From: Streptomyces sp. SID8374
GTDB lineage: Bacteria; Actinomycetota; Actinomycetes; Streptomycetales; Streptomycetaceae
NCBI RefSeq assembly: GCF_009865135.1
Contig: NZ_WWGH01000001.1
Location: 4,960,001 to 5,024,000, forward strand
Direction of reading: 5' to 3'
DNA: 64,000 nucleotides
Shown: in pieces, positions 57,237 through 64,000 of the stretch
Numbering within the stretch: position 1 is the stretch's first letter
Layout: each line of letters opens with the position of its first letter
Translations under genes and position numbers: made by a program
Notes under the pieces: generated by a model
What the model saw: only the letters and a program-made list of their open reading frames with translations
Told to the model about the DNA's origin: nothing
Databases searched by the model: none

Positions 57237-58672
57237 GCGGCGGCCTCCGGGGCGGGGGGTGCGGGAAGGTGGGGCAGCCGGACCTCGACGCGGGTGCCGA
57301 TGCCGGGAGTGCTGGACAACCGCAGGGTGCCGCCCAGGAGTTCGGCGAGGGTGCGGGCGTACGGGAGTCCGAGGCCGGTTCCCCGGTGGGCGCGCTGGAG
57401 CGGTCCGCGCACCTGGTAGAACTCCTCGAAGACCCTGGGCAGTTCGGACGCGGGTATGCCCACCCCGGTGTCCGTCACGGTGAACGTCATCCACTGCCCG
57501 GAGGCGCCCGGGTCCGCCGCGAACTCCAGCCGGACCTCGCCCTTCTCGGTGAACTTCAGGGCGTTCGACAGCAGGTTGCGCAGGATGCGGGTGAGCAGGG
57601 CCTCGTCGGTCACCGTGACCGGGAGCGTGCCGGGGTCGGGGGTGAGCAGGACGACGCCGCCCGGCATCCCGGTGGAGCGCATCACCGCTCCGAGCTGGCC
57701 CACCAGCGCCCGCAGGTCGACCGGCGCGGAGACGGTCTCCAGCTGGCCCGCCTCCGCCTTGGCCATGTCCAGCAAGTCGTTGACCAGGGAGAACAGGGTC
57801 TGCCCCGAGGCGTCGACGAGGGAGATCTGACGGCGCTGCTCCTCGGTGAGCGGATCGGAGCCGGCCGCCAGCAGCAGCCGGGAGAGCGCGACCACCGCGT
57901 TCACGGGGGTGCGCAGCTCATGGCTGATGTTGGTCCAGAAGCGCGTCTTGGCCTCGCTGGTCTCCCGCAGCCGGTGCGACTTCTCCTCCAGCTCGGCGTG
58001 GAGCGCCACGACCCCGCTGTTGGTCTCCTCCAGCTCCTGGGACAGCTCGGTGTAGAGCGCCAGGACCCCCCGGTTGGTCTCCTCCAGCTCGTCGTTGAGC
58101 CGGCGCAGCTCCTCGCGCTGGGCCCTGGTCTCCTCCAGGGTGGCGATCAGGTCGCGGGTCTGCGCCCGCAGGTCGTCGGCGAGCGTCATGGGCGCGTGGC
58201 GGCGCAGCGCCTCCCGCACCTCCAGCCGGGCCGCCGGGGTGTCGGCCCAGCCCGTGGGCAGCGCGTGTTCGGCGACGATCCGCTCCCGCGCGCCGGCGCT
58301 CTCGTGGCGGACCCGGTTCAGCAGGCGGGAGGCCGGTTCGAGATCGGGGCCCGTCTTCGTACCGTCGTCCCAGGGGCCCGTCTTCGTACCGCCGCCCCAA
58401 GGGCCCGTTTTCGTACCGCCGTCCCATTCGAAGACGACGGTCAGGACCGGGTCCGGGCCCGTGGACAGGGCGAAGGCCACCGTGAGCCCGGCGCAGCCGA
58501 GCCGGTCGCGGCCGAGTTCGCTGAGCGCGGTGGCGATCCGCACCTGGTCCTGGCGGTCCATGCCCAGGGCCTCGGCCGCGCTCTGCCCGATGCGGCGCAG
58601 GGCGAAGATGTCCTGCGCCGTGGCCAGGTCGAACGTGGACAGGGAGGCGGATCGCGTGGCCGACACCGTCAC
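57233..58672 (-). CDS. Histidine kinase with RsbT-like N-terminus
   Basis: A 479-residue soluble kinase without membrane helices. Residues 10 to 85 (FDLATAQDIFALRRIGQSAA, VRIATALSELGRDRL) resemble the first half of an RsbT-type ATPase. A tandem 9-residue GTKTGPW repeat lies near 85 to 110, then a coiled coil (about 165 to 225: LEETRAQREELRRLNDELEE). The H-box is FWTNISHELRTPVNAVVALS, N-box ILRNLLSNALKFTEKG, G1 VTDTGVGIPASELPRVFEEF, G2 GTGLGLPYARTLAELLGG. It probably phosphorylates the receiver of the next gene. GTGA overlaps at both ends. Confidence 0.9.
   Translation of the reverse strand: MTVSATRSASLSTFDLATAQDIFALRRIGQSAAEALGMDRQDQVRIATALSELGRDRLGCAGLTVAFALSTGPDPVLTVVFEWDGGTKTGPWGGGTKTGPWDDGTKTGPDLEPASRLLNRVRHESAGARERIVAEHALPTGWADTPAARLEVREALRRHAPMTLADDLRAQTRDLIATLEETRAQREELRRLNDELEETNRGVLALYTELSQELEETNSGVVALHAELEEKSHRLRETSEAKTRFWTNISHELRTPVNAVVALSRLLLAAGSDPLTEEQRRQISLVDASGQTLFSLVNDLLDMAKAEAGQLETVSAPVDLRALVGQLGAVMRSTGMPGGVVLLTPDPGTLPVTVTDEALLTRILRNLLSNALKFTEKGEVRLEFAADPGASGQWMTFTVTDTGVGIPASELPRVFEEFYQVRGPLQRAHRGTGLGLPYARTLAELLGGTLRLSSTPGIGTRVEVRLPHLPAPPAPEAAA
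58346..58426. repeat. In-frame 27-nt tandem repeat (three units) in the histidine kinase
   Basis: Units 58346-58372, 58373-58399 and 58400-58426 each encode nine residues (GTKTGPW plus two). The reading frame is kept. Confidence 0.9.
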
Positions 58673-59754
58673 CAGGCCCCCTTGACGACCACGATGCCGG
58701 CGTCGTCCCGGCGGACACCGGCCTCACGCAGCAGCTGGCCCGCCATGACGGCCGGGGTGTGCCGGAGCAGCCCGGGTATGTCGTCCGCCTTCCACCGCTC
58801 GGTCAGCCCGTCGGAGTGCATGACCAGCGCCCCGCCCGGCTTCAGCGGCAGCTCGAACGTCCGCAGGCTCCGCATCTGCTGGCCGACGATGCCCGGCGCC
58901 GAGAGCAGCCCGTTACGGGAGTCGGGGCCGAGCAGGACGCCGCTGACGTTGCCGATGCCGCAGTAGAGGATGCGCTGCGCGCCGGGTTCGATCCGGGCCA
59001 CCGCCACGGCGCCGCCCCGGGTGCCGCGCAGCGCCGTGTGGATGTCGCGCAGCAGGCCCTCCGGGTGGCGCGCCGTGCTCCCCCGGAACGCCTTGACCGC
59101 GGCCTCACCGGCGAGCGCGGCCAGCGGACCGTGGCCCAGCCCGTCGCAGAGCATGACCAGGACCGCCGGCTCCGGTGAGGAGCCGGACGCGGTGGCGCCG
59201 GAGCGCGGATCGTGGTCGGTGCCCGGGTCCACGCGTACCGCCCAGGCGTCACCGCACGTCGTCTCGCCGCTGATGGGCCGGGTCAGGCCGGAGGCCACGG
59301 AGGGCTCCCGGCCGACCGGCTCCGCCACGGCCTCACGGGCCCAGAACTGGGCGGCCATGACCGTGCCCCGCCCCGGCACCGAGTGGATGTCGAAGACGTC
59401 GGCGAGCCGGGCGACCGCCCCGAGCCCGATGCCGAGCGTCCCCGCGGTGGACGCGCCGTCCGCGAGGGCGGCCTCCACATCGGCCATCCCGGGGCCGGTG
59501 TCCACGGTGACGAACTCGACGCCCGCCCGGTCCGGGGTCCGCAGCACCCGCAGCAGCAGCGCCCCGTCCGTCGCGTGCCGCTGGAGGTTGGTGGCGGCCT
59601 CGGTGACGGCCAGCGCCACCTCCGAGGCCCGGTACCCCTCCAGTCCGATCCGGCGCGCCAGCGTCGCCGCCGCGCCCCGGGCCGCCGAGGGCATCTCGGG
59701 ATCGGCCCGGAACCAGGCGGTGTCCTCGCAGTCGAGGACCCTGAGCGATGTCAT
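58669..59754 (-). CDS. RsbT-like ATPase fused to PP2C phosphatase (RsbX-like)
   Basis: A 361-residue fusion. Residues 1 to 140 are an anti-sigma-type HATPase (VALAVTEAATNLQRHATDGA, VDTGPGMADVEAALADGAST, LGIGLGAVARLADVFDIHSV PGRGT). Residues 165 to 361 are a PP2C domain (VLVMLCDGLGHGPLAALAGE, ALVMHSDGLTERWKADDIPG, DDAGIVVVKG). In B. subtilis RsbX resets the stressosome by dephosphorylating RsbR and RsbS; that is the best parallel. ATGA overlap with rsbT before it and GTGA with the kinase after it. Confidence 0.9.
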   Translation of the reverse strand: MTSLRVLDCEDTAWFRADPEMPSAARGAAATLARRIGLEGYRASEVALAVTEAATNLQRHATDGALLLRVLRTPDRAGVEFVTVDTGPGMADVEAALADGASTAGTLGIGLGAVARLADVFDIHSVPGRGTVMAAQFWAREAVAEPVGREPSVASGLTRPISGETTCGDAWAVRVDPGTDHDPRSGATASGSSPEPAVLVMLCDGLGHGPLAALAGEAAVKAFRGSTARHPEGLLRDIHTALRGTRGGAVAVARIEPGAQRILYCGIGNVSGVLLGPDSRNGLLSAPGIVGQQMRSLRTFELPLKPGGALVMHSDGLTERWKADDIPGLLRHTPAVMAGQLLREAGVRRDDAGIVVVKGAW

Positions 59755-60173
59755 CGCGCCCACTTCACGATCGACACCGTGGTGCCCCGGCCCACCTCGG
59801 TGTCCAGGAAGAACTCGTCCACCAGCCGGCGCGCCCCGCTCAGCCCGAGGCCCAGGCCGCCGCCCGAGGTCCAGCCGTCGGTCAGCGCGAGTTCGACGTC
59901 GGCGATCCCGGGGCCGGAGTCCTCGAAGACCGCCGCGACACCGCGCCGCCCGTCCCGCTCCACCAGGCCCGCCCGCATCTGCCCGCCGCCGCCGTACACC
60001 AGGGTGTTGCGGGCGAGTTCGCTGGCGGCGGTGATGAACTTCGTCTGGTCGACCAGCGACAGCTTGCACTGCTGCGCGCACGAGCGGACCTGCTGGCGGG
60101 CCCGTACGACGTCGTCGTTCTGGGCGATGCCCTGCTCCCGGGGCTCCTGTCCCTCCGCCCAGGGGACGTTCAT
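59751..60173 (-). CDS. rsbT: RsbT-like serine/threonine kinase (switch protein)
   Basis: A 140-residue GHKL kinase. N-box: TKFITAASELARNTLVYGGG; G1: FEDSGPGIADVELALTDGWT; G2: GGGLGLGLSGARRLVDEFFL, ending VGRGTTVSIVKWAR, close to B. subtilis RsbT throughout. In stressosomes RsbT phosphorylates RsbS and RsbR, is released and activates a PP2C. Overlaps rsbS upstream and the fusion gene downstream by ATGA. Confidence 0.92.
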   Translation of the reverse strand: MNVPWAEGQEPREQGIAQNDDVVRARQQVRSCAQQCKLSLVDQTKFITAASELARNTLVYGGGGQMRAGLVERDGRRGVAAVFEDSGPGIADVELALTDGWTSGGGLGLGLSGARRLVDEFFLDTEVGRGTTVSIVKWAR

Positions 60174-60544
60174 CGCCGGTCCGCGTCGGCGGCGGACCGG
60201 CGCAGCAGCGCGAGACCCTTCTCCAGGTCGAGTGCGGTACGGACCCCGCCCAGCGAGAGCCCCAGCTCCACCAGGGTGATGGCCACGGCGGGCCGCATGC
60301 CCACCACCACGGTCTCGGCGTCGAGGAGCCGGGATATGGAGGCGATCGTGGCCAGCATGCGCCCGACGAACGAGTCGACGATCTCGACCGCGGTGATGTC
60401 GATGACGACGCCGCGGGCCGCGCGCGTGACGATCTGCTCCGCCAGGTCCTCCTGGAGGTTCAGCACCGTCTGGTCCTCCAGGTCCACCTGGATGGAGACG
60501 AGGAGGACGTCACCGATCCGCAGGACCGGAACCCGCTCGGTCAT
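60170..60544 (-). CDS. rsbS: RsbS-like STAS stressosome scaffold
   Basis: A 124-residue single STAS domain: VPVLRIGDVLLVSIQVDLED, GVVIDITAVEIVDSFVGRML and TVVVGMRPAVAITLVELGLS. The Ser in VDSFVGRML sits where B. subtilis RsbS is phosphorylated (Ser59). ATG at 60544 overlaps the rsbR stop (ATGA). Confidence 0.92.
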   Translation of the reverse strand: MTERVPVLRIGDVLLVSIQVDLEDQTVLNLQEDLAEQIVTRAARGVVIDITAVEIVDSFVGRMLATIASISRLLDAETVVVGMRPAVAITLVELGLSLGGVRTALDLEKGLALLRRSAADADRR

Positions 60545-61392
60545 CGCCCGCCGCCCTGGTGCGCGACGAGGTCGATGCCGGACTTCCGCAGCGCGAGCTG
60601 GAGGGCGTCGGCGAGGGTCGCCTTGGTGACGATGTCGCCGAACTCGATGCCCAGGGCCACGATGGTCTGCGCGATCTGCGGGCGGATGCCGGAGACCGTG
60701 CACTCCGCGCCCATCAGCCGGGCCGCCACGATCGTCTTGAGCAGGTGCTGGGCGACCTGGGTGTCGACGGCTGGTACGCCCGTGATGTCGATGATGGCCT
60801 GCTCGGAGCCGGTGTCCACCAGGGCCTGGAGGAGCTTCTCCATCACGACCTGGGTGCGGGCCGAGTCCAGGGTGCCCACGAGGGGCACGGCGATGACGCC
60901 GTCCCAGAGCTTGACCACGGGGGTCGACAGCTCCATGAGCTGGGCGGCCTGCGAGCTGATGATCTCCTCGCGGGTGCGGGTGTAGGTCTCGATGGTGAAG
61001 AGGGCCAGGTCGTCGAGGACCCGGCTCAGCCGCAGGTACCGGTCGGTGTCCTCGGCCGTTCCGTCCCGCAGCGCCGGTTCGAACGCCTTCTTGAGCGCGA
61101 GCACGCTGATGGCCGTCTCACTGGGCGTGAAGCCCTGCCGGGCCCGGTTGCGCGACAGCTCGGTCAGCAGCGCGCGGGTCTCGGAGAGGTTCTCGCCCCG
61201 GGCGTCCTCGCTGCCCGAGGCGAGCGCCTCCTCCAGCGCCGCGTACAGCTCACGCAGTTCGCGGTCGACCTCGGCCTTGCTGATGCGGCCCTTGAGCGAT
61301 CCGACGACGCTGTCGATCCACTGGTCCACGACTCTCTCGCGGTCGGCGGACAACAGTCCCGCCAGATCGCCCTTGCTGTCCTGCTTCGCCAT
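60541..61392 (-). CDS. rsbR: RsbR-like stressosome sensor protein
   Basis: A 283-residue protein. The N-terminal 150 residues are a helical RsbR-type sensory domain (VVDQWIDSVVGSLKGRISKA, ALALKKAFEPALRDGTAE-like segments). The C-terminal STAS domain has AVPLVGTLDSARTQVVMEKL, IIDITGVPAVDTQVAQHLLK and CTVSGIRPQIAQTIVALGIE, with Thr at both positions phosphorylated in B. subtilis RsbR. It is first of six genes. On the coding strand GGGATAC (61419-61425), 27 bp before the ATG, resembles the -10 of SigB-type stress promoters. Confidence 0.92.
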   Translation of the reverse strand: MAKQDSKGDLAGLLSADRERVVDQWIDSVVGSLKGRISKAEVDRELRELYAALEEALASGSEDARGENLSETRALLTELSRNRARQGFTPSETAISVLALKKAFEPALRDGTAEDTDRYLRLSRVLDDLALFTIETYTRTREEIISSQAAQLMELSTPVVKLWDGVIAVPLVGTLDSARTQVVMEKLLQALVDTGSEQAIIDITGVPAVDTQVAQHLLKTIVAARLMGAECTVSGIRPQIAQTIVALGIEFGDIVTKATLADALQLALRKSGIDLVAHQGGGR

Positions 61393-61510
61393 CGTCCCGC
61401 GCCCCTTAAAGATAAAAAGTATCCCTCTGGCAACTCTTTGCGAAGCGTACGGCAAGGCCCCTACCGCCCGGCGGGGGACAGGGGCCCGCAGCAGGGGCGT
61501 ACGGGAGGTG

Positions 61511-62041
61511 TCAGTCGCTCTGCGGCGGCTGGTACGCGGCCTGCCGCGCGGCCAGCGAACCGTTGAACCGGGTGAGCAGTGTGCAGAAGGTGTCCCGCTC
61601 CTCCTGCGTCCAGCCGTCCGTCACCTGCGACATCAGCTCACGCCGCGAGGCGCGGACCTCCTCCAGACGGGCCTGGCCGCGCGGGGAGAGCTGGAGCACG
61701 ACGGCCCGTCCGTCCTCCGGGTGCGAGGTCCGCTTGACCAGCCCGGTGTCCACGAGCGGGGCCACCTGCCGGGTCACGGTCGAGGAGTCGATCCCCATGC
61801 CCGCGGCGAGCGCCTTGACGCCCATCGGGCCTTCCTTGTCCAGGCGGTTCAGCAGCAGGTACGCCGCCCGGTCCATCGAGTTGCGGACCTGGCCGACACC
61901 GCCGAGGCGGGTCTGCTCGGCACGGCGGGCGAAGACCGCCACCTGGTGCTGGAGGGAGTCCAGCAGGCGGTCGGGACCCGGGTGTTCGGGGGCGGCGCCC
62001 CCGGAAGGAGACGCAGCAGTCGTCATGTCCTGAGGGGGCAT
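61511..62041 (-). CDS. MarR-family transcriptional regulator
   Basis: A protein of 176 residues with a MarR winged helix: MDRAAYLLLNRLDKEGPMGV, KALAAGMGIDSSTVTRQVAP, LVDTGLVKRTSHPEDGRAVV, LQLSPRGQARLEEVRASRRE. Start ATG 62041 or 62026. It is divergent from the threonine ammonia-lyase gene with a GCAAGACTTGC palindrome in the gap, so it probably controls that gene or itself. The ligand is unknown. Confidence 0.88.
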   Translation of the reverse strand: MPPQDMTTAASPSGGAAPEHPGPDRLLDSLQHQVAVFARRAEQTRLGGVGQVRNSMDRAAYLLLNRLDKEGPMGVKALAAGMGIDSSTVTRQVAPLVDTGLVKRTSHPEDGRAVVLQLSPRGQARLEEVRASRRELMSQVTDGWTQEERDTFCTLLTRFNGSLAARQAAYQPPQSD

Positions 62042-62183
62042 GGCCGGGGGCTCTCTTCGTGCGGTGTCGGATGGGTGGGGGACAGAGTACGCGGCCCCGG
62101 GGCAACGCGTACCAGTGCCGCACAAACCTGCGGACACCACCGCAGGCCGCCATGAGACAAGTCTGCCGCGACCGCTCCGAGCT

Positions 62184-62194
62184 GCAAGACTTGC
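62184..62194. promoter_or_regulatory. Palindrome GCAAGACTTGC in front of ilvA
   Basis: An 11-bp palindrome 5 bp before the ilvA start. A related AAGTCT half-site lies at about 62160. Candidate MarR operator. Confidence 0.4.
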
Positions 62195-62198
62195 GGGC

Positions 62199-63428
62199 AT
62201 GACGTTCCGCGCGACCGCCCGACACCCGTCCCTGATCCTCGACGACGTGCGGGGCGCGCAGAAAATGCTGTCCGGCGTGGCCAGAGTGACCGCCCTGGAG
62301 GGCAGCCGCCACCTCACCGAGCTGGTCGGCGCCCCCGTCCACCTCAAGTGCGAGAACCTCCAGCGCACCGGTTCCTTCAAACTGCGCGGCGCGTACGTCC
62401 GCATCTCCGGCCTCACCCCGGTGGAGCGGGCGGCCGGGGTGGTCGCCGCCAGCGCCGGGAACCACGCCCAGGGCGTCGCGCTCGCCTCCTCGCTCCTCGG
62501 CGTACGCTCCACCGTCTTCATGCCCGTCGGGGCGCCGCTCCCCAAGGTCGCCGCCACCCAGGAGTACGGGGCCGAGGTGCGGCTGCACGGCCAGGTCGTC
62601 GACGAGACGCTGGCCGCCGCGCAGCAGTACGCGGAGGAGACCGGCGCGGTCTTCATCCACCCCTTCGACCACCCCGACATCATCGCGGGCCAGGGCACGG
62701 TCGGGCTGGAGATCCTGGAGCAGTGCCCGGAGGTCCGCACCATCGTCGTCGGCATCGGCGGCGGGGGACTCGCGGCCGGGATCGCCGTCGCGGTGAAGGC
62801 GCTGCGCCCCGACATCCGCATCGTCGGCGTCCAGGCCGAGGGCGCCGCCGCCTACCCGCCCTCGCTGGCCGCAGGGCACCCGGTCTCCCTCGACGACCCC
62901 GTCACCATGGCCGACGGCATCAAGGTGGGGCGCCCCGGCGACGTCCCGTTCGCGGTGATCGAGGAGCTGGTCGACGAGGTCCGCACCGTCACCGAGAACG
63001 AGCTCTCCAGCGCCCTGTTGCTCTGCCTGGAGCGGGCCAAGCTGGTGGTGGAGCCGGCCGGGGCGAGCCCGGTGGCCGCGCTGCTCAGCGACCCGGAGGC
63101 GTTCCGGGGGCCGGTGGTGGCGGTGCTGTCGGGCGGCAACGTGGACCCGCTGCTGATGCAGCGCGTCCTGCGCCACGGCATGTCCGCCGCCGGCCGCTAC
63201 CTCAGCCTGCGGCTGCGGCTCACCGACCGCCCGGGGGCGCTGGCCACCCTGCTGGCCGCACTCACCGTCGCCGACGCCAACGTGCTGGACATCGGCCATG
63301 TGCGCACCGACCCGCGCCTGGGCCTCACCGAGGTGGAGGTCGACCTCCACCTGGAGACCAAGGGCCCCCGCCACTGCGAGGAGGTCGAGGCGGTGCTGCG
63401 CGCGGAGGGGTACCGGGTCATCGGCTGA
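62199..63428 (+). CDS. ilvA: Threonine ammonia-lyase
   Basis: A 409-residue PLP enzyme that deaminates threonine (or serine) to 2-oxobutyrate. The PLP lysine is in CENLQRTGSFKLRGAYVRIS; AASAGNHAQGVALASSLLGV, HPFDHPDIIAGQGTVGLEIL and VVGIGGGGLAAGIAVAVKAL (phosphate loop) are typical. An ACT-type domain is at the C-terminus (SLRLRLTDRPGALATLLAAL, VEVDLHLETKGPRHCEEVEA). This single-ACT form is the catabolic-type found in Streptomyces, feeding 2-oxobutyrate to isoleucine synthesis or propionyl-CoA. Divergent from marR. Confidence 0.94.
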   Translation: MTFRATARHPSLILDDVRGAQKMLSGVARVTALEGSRHLTELVGAPVHLKCENLQRTGSFKLRGAYVRISGLTPVERAAGVVAASAGNHAQGVALASSLLGVRSTVFMPVGAPLPKVAATQEYGAEVRLHGQVVDETLAAAQQYAEETGAVFIHPFDHPDIIAGQGTVGLEILEQCPEVRTIVVGIGGGGLAAGIAVAVKALRPDIRIVGVQAEGAAAYPPSLAAGHPVSLDDPVTMADGIKVGRPGDVPFAVIEELVDEVRTVTENELSSALLLCLERAKLVVEPAGASPVAALLSDPEAFRGPVVAVLSGGNVDPLLMQRVLRHGMSAAGRYLSLRLRLTDRPGALATLLAALTVADANVLDIGHVRTDPRLGLTEVEVDLHLETKGPRHCEEVEAVLRAEGYRVIG

Positions 63429-63556
63429 CCGTCCGGATTCCGACGGATGGCCGGATCTCGTTATTCACCGCGCGGTGAGGCCCCGCCGATCCTAGGATCG
63501 CTCCCGAAACCACGTACCGAGCACGTACCGCGAGCGAGCGACGGGGGAGTCCCTCT

Positions 63557-64000
63557 ATGCCAGGTGCCATCCATGCCGAAGGTCTGGTGAAGACTTTCGG
63601 TGACGTACGAGCCCTGGACGGAGTCGACCTCGATGTCCCCGAGGGCACCGTCCTCGGGCTGCTCGGACCCAACGGCGCGGGCAAGACGACCGCCGTACGG
63701 GTCCTGACCACCCTCCTGCGCCCCGACAGCGGAGCTGCGTTCGTGGCCGGGATCGACGTGCTGAAGAAGCCCAACGAGGTACGCCGCTCCATCGGGCTCT
63801 CCGGGCAGTTCGCCGCCGTCGACGAGTATCTGACCGGCCGCGAGAACCTCCAGATGGTCGGGCAGCTCTACCAGATGAGCGCCCGCGACGCGAAGGCCCG
63901 GGCGGGCGTCCTGCTGGAGCGGTTCAACCTCGCCGACGCCGCCGACCGTACGGCCAAGACGTACTCCGGCGGCATGCGCCGCCGCCTCGACCTCGCCGCC
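63557..64000 (+). CDS. ABC transporter ATP-binding protein, DrrA-type (truncated by window)
   Basis: The first 148 residues of an ATPase. Walker A is GLLGPNGAGKTTAVRVLTTL, the Q-loop GLSGQFAAVDEYLTGRENLQ, and the ABC signature YSGGMRRRLDLAA is cut at the window edge. The start IHAEGLVKTFGDVRALDGVD and SGGMRRRLD are typical of DrrA-like drug-efflux ATPases (daunorubicin resistance type), usually followed by a DrrB permease. ATG at 63557 after GGGGGAG. Confidence 0.9.
   Translation, partial: MPGAIHAEGLVKTFGDVRALDGVDLDVPEGTVLGLLGPNGAGKTTAVRVLTTLLRPDSGAAFVAGIDVLKKPNEVRRSIGLSGQFAAVDEYLTGRENLQMVGQLYQMSARDAKARAGVLLERFNLADAADRTAKTYSGGMRRRLDLAA

Overview
The window is chromosomal DNA of a Streptomyces or close relative. 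G+C is very high with strong third-position bias, GTG starts are common, and genes overlap by 4 nt (ATGA/GTGA). From memory of family order, most of it follows the conserved Streptomyces core: afsQ1/afsQ2/sigQ, deoC with aldehyde dehydrogenases, purine nucleoside phosphorylase, lpdA, accA2, maf, pccB, birA, cya, hutH, msrA, cystathionine gamma-synthase, ilvA. This is memory, not a search. No rRNA, tRNA or CRISPR array was seen.

Layout. 1-600: start of a secreted protein and a STAS protein. 639-3122: a probable IS5-type element carrying a frameshifted transposase, an SDR oxidoreductase and a TetR regulator, sitting in a 21-nt tandem repeat array. 3.1-7.5 kb: SnoaL-type sigma factor, L,D-transpeptidase, divergent MFS/LysR pair. 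7.5-10.8 kb: graveyard of an RHS polymorphic-toxin locus (truncated N-terminus, two orphan toxin tails, a small membrane ORF, a frameshifted soluble ORF). 10.9-14.4 kb: hydrolase, adenosine deaminase, small secreted protein, PspC, VanZ. 14.6-18.6 kb: lipoprotein-afsQ2-afsQ1 and divergent sigQ with an AfsQ1 box. 18.9-20.7 kb: pseudogene, kinase, secreted protein. 20.8-27.7 kb: two aldehyde dehydrogenases, deoC, PH-domain protein, phospho-sugar mutase, nucleoside phosphorylase. 27.8-32.1 kb: GGCT-like protein, lpdA, DeoR and TetR regulators. 32.2-38.8 kb: acyl-CoA carboxylase alpha, beta and epsilon subunits, Maf, biotin ligase. 39-44 kb: adenylate cyclase, enoyl-CoA hydratase, GGDEF protein, histidine ammonia-lyase. 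44-55.6 kb: envelope and housekeeping genes, glutamate dehydrogenase, MsrA, cystathionine gamma-synthase, a sigma/membrane protein pair. 55.6-61.4 kb: a six-gene stressosome/partner-switch operon with every junction overlapping by 4 nt. 61.5-64 kb: MarR, threonine ammonia-lyase, start of an ABC ATPase.

How genes work together. An identical 12-bp palindrome, CTACGCGCGTAG, lies just upstream of adenosine deaminase, deoC and nucleoside phosphorylase and suggests one nucleoside-salvage regulon. Adenosine deaminase and the phosphorylase release pentose-1-phosphate, the mutase may isomerise it, DeoC cleaves deoxyribose-5-phosphate to acetaldehyde, and the linked dehydrogenase would oxidise that. 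Acyl-CoA carboxylase subunits sit with the ligase that biotinylates them. The 55.6-61.4 kb operon encodes RsbR, RsbS and RsbT homologues feeding a PP2C-type phosphatase fusion, a histidine kinase and a receiver-GAF-PP2C output.

The genome also carries tandem minisatellites of 21-30 nt, both between genes and inside two genes.
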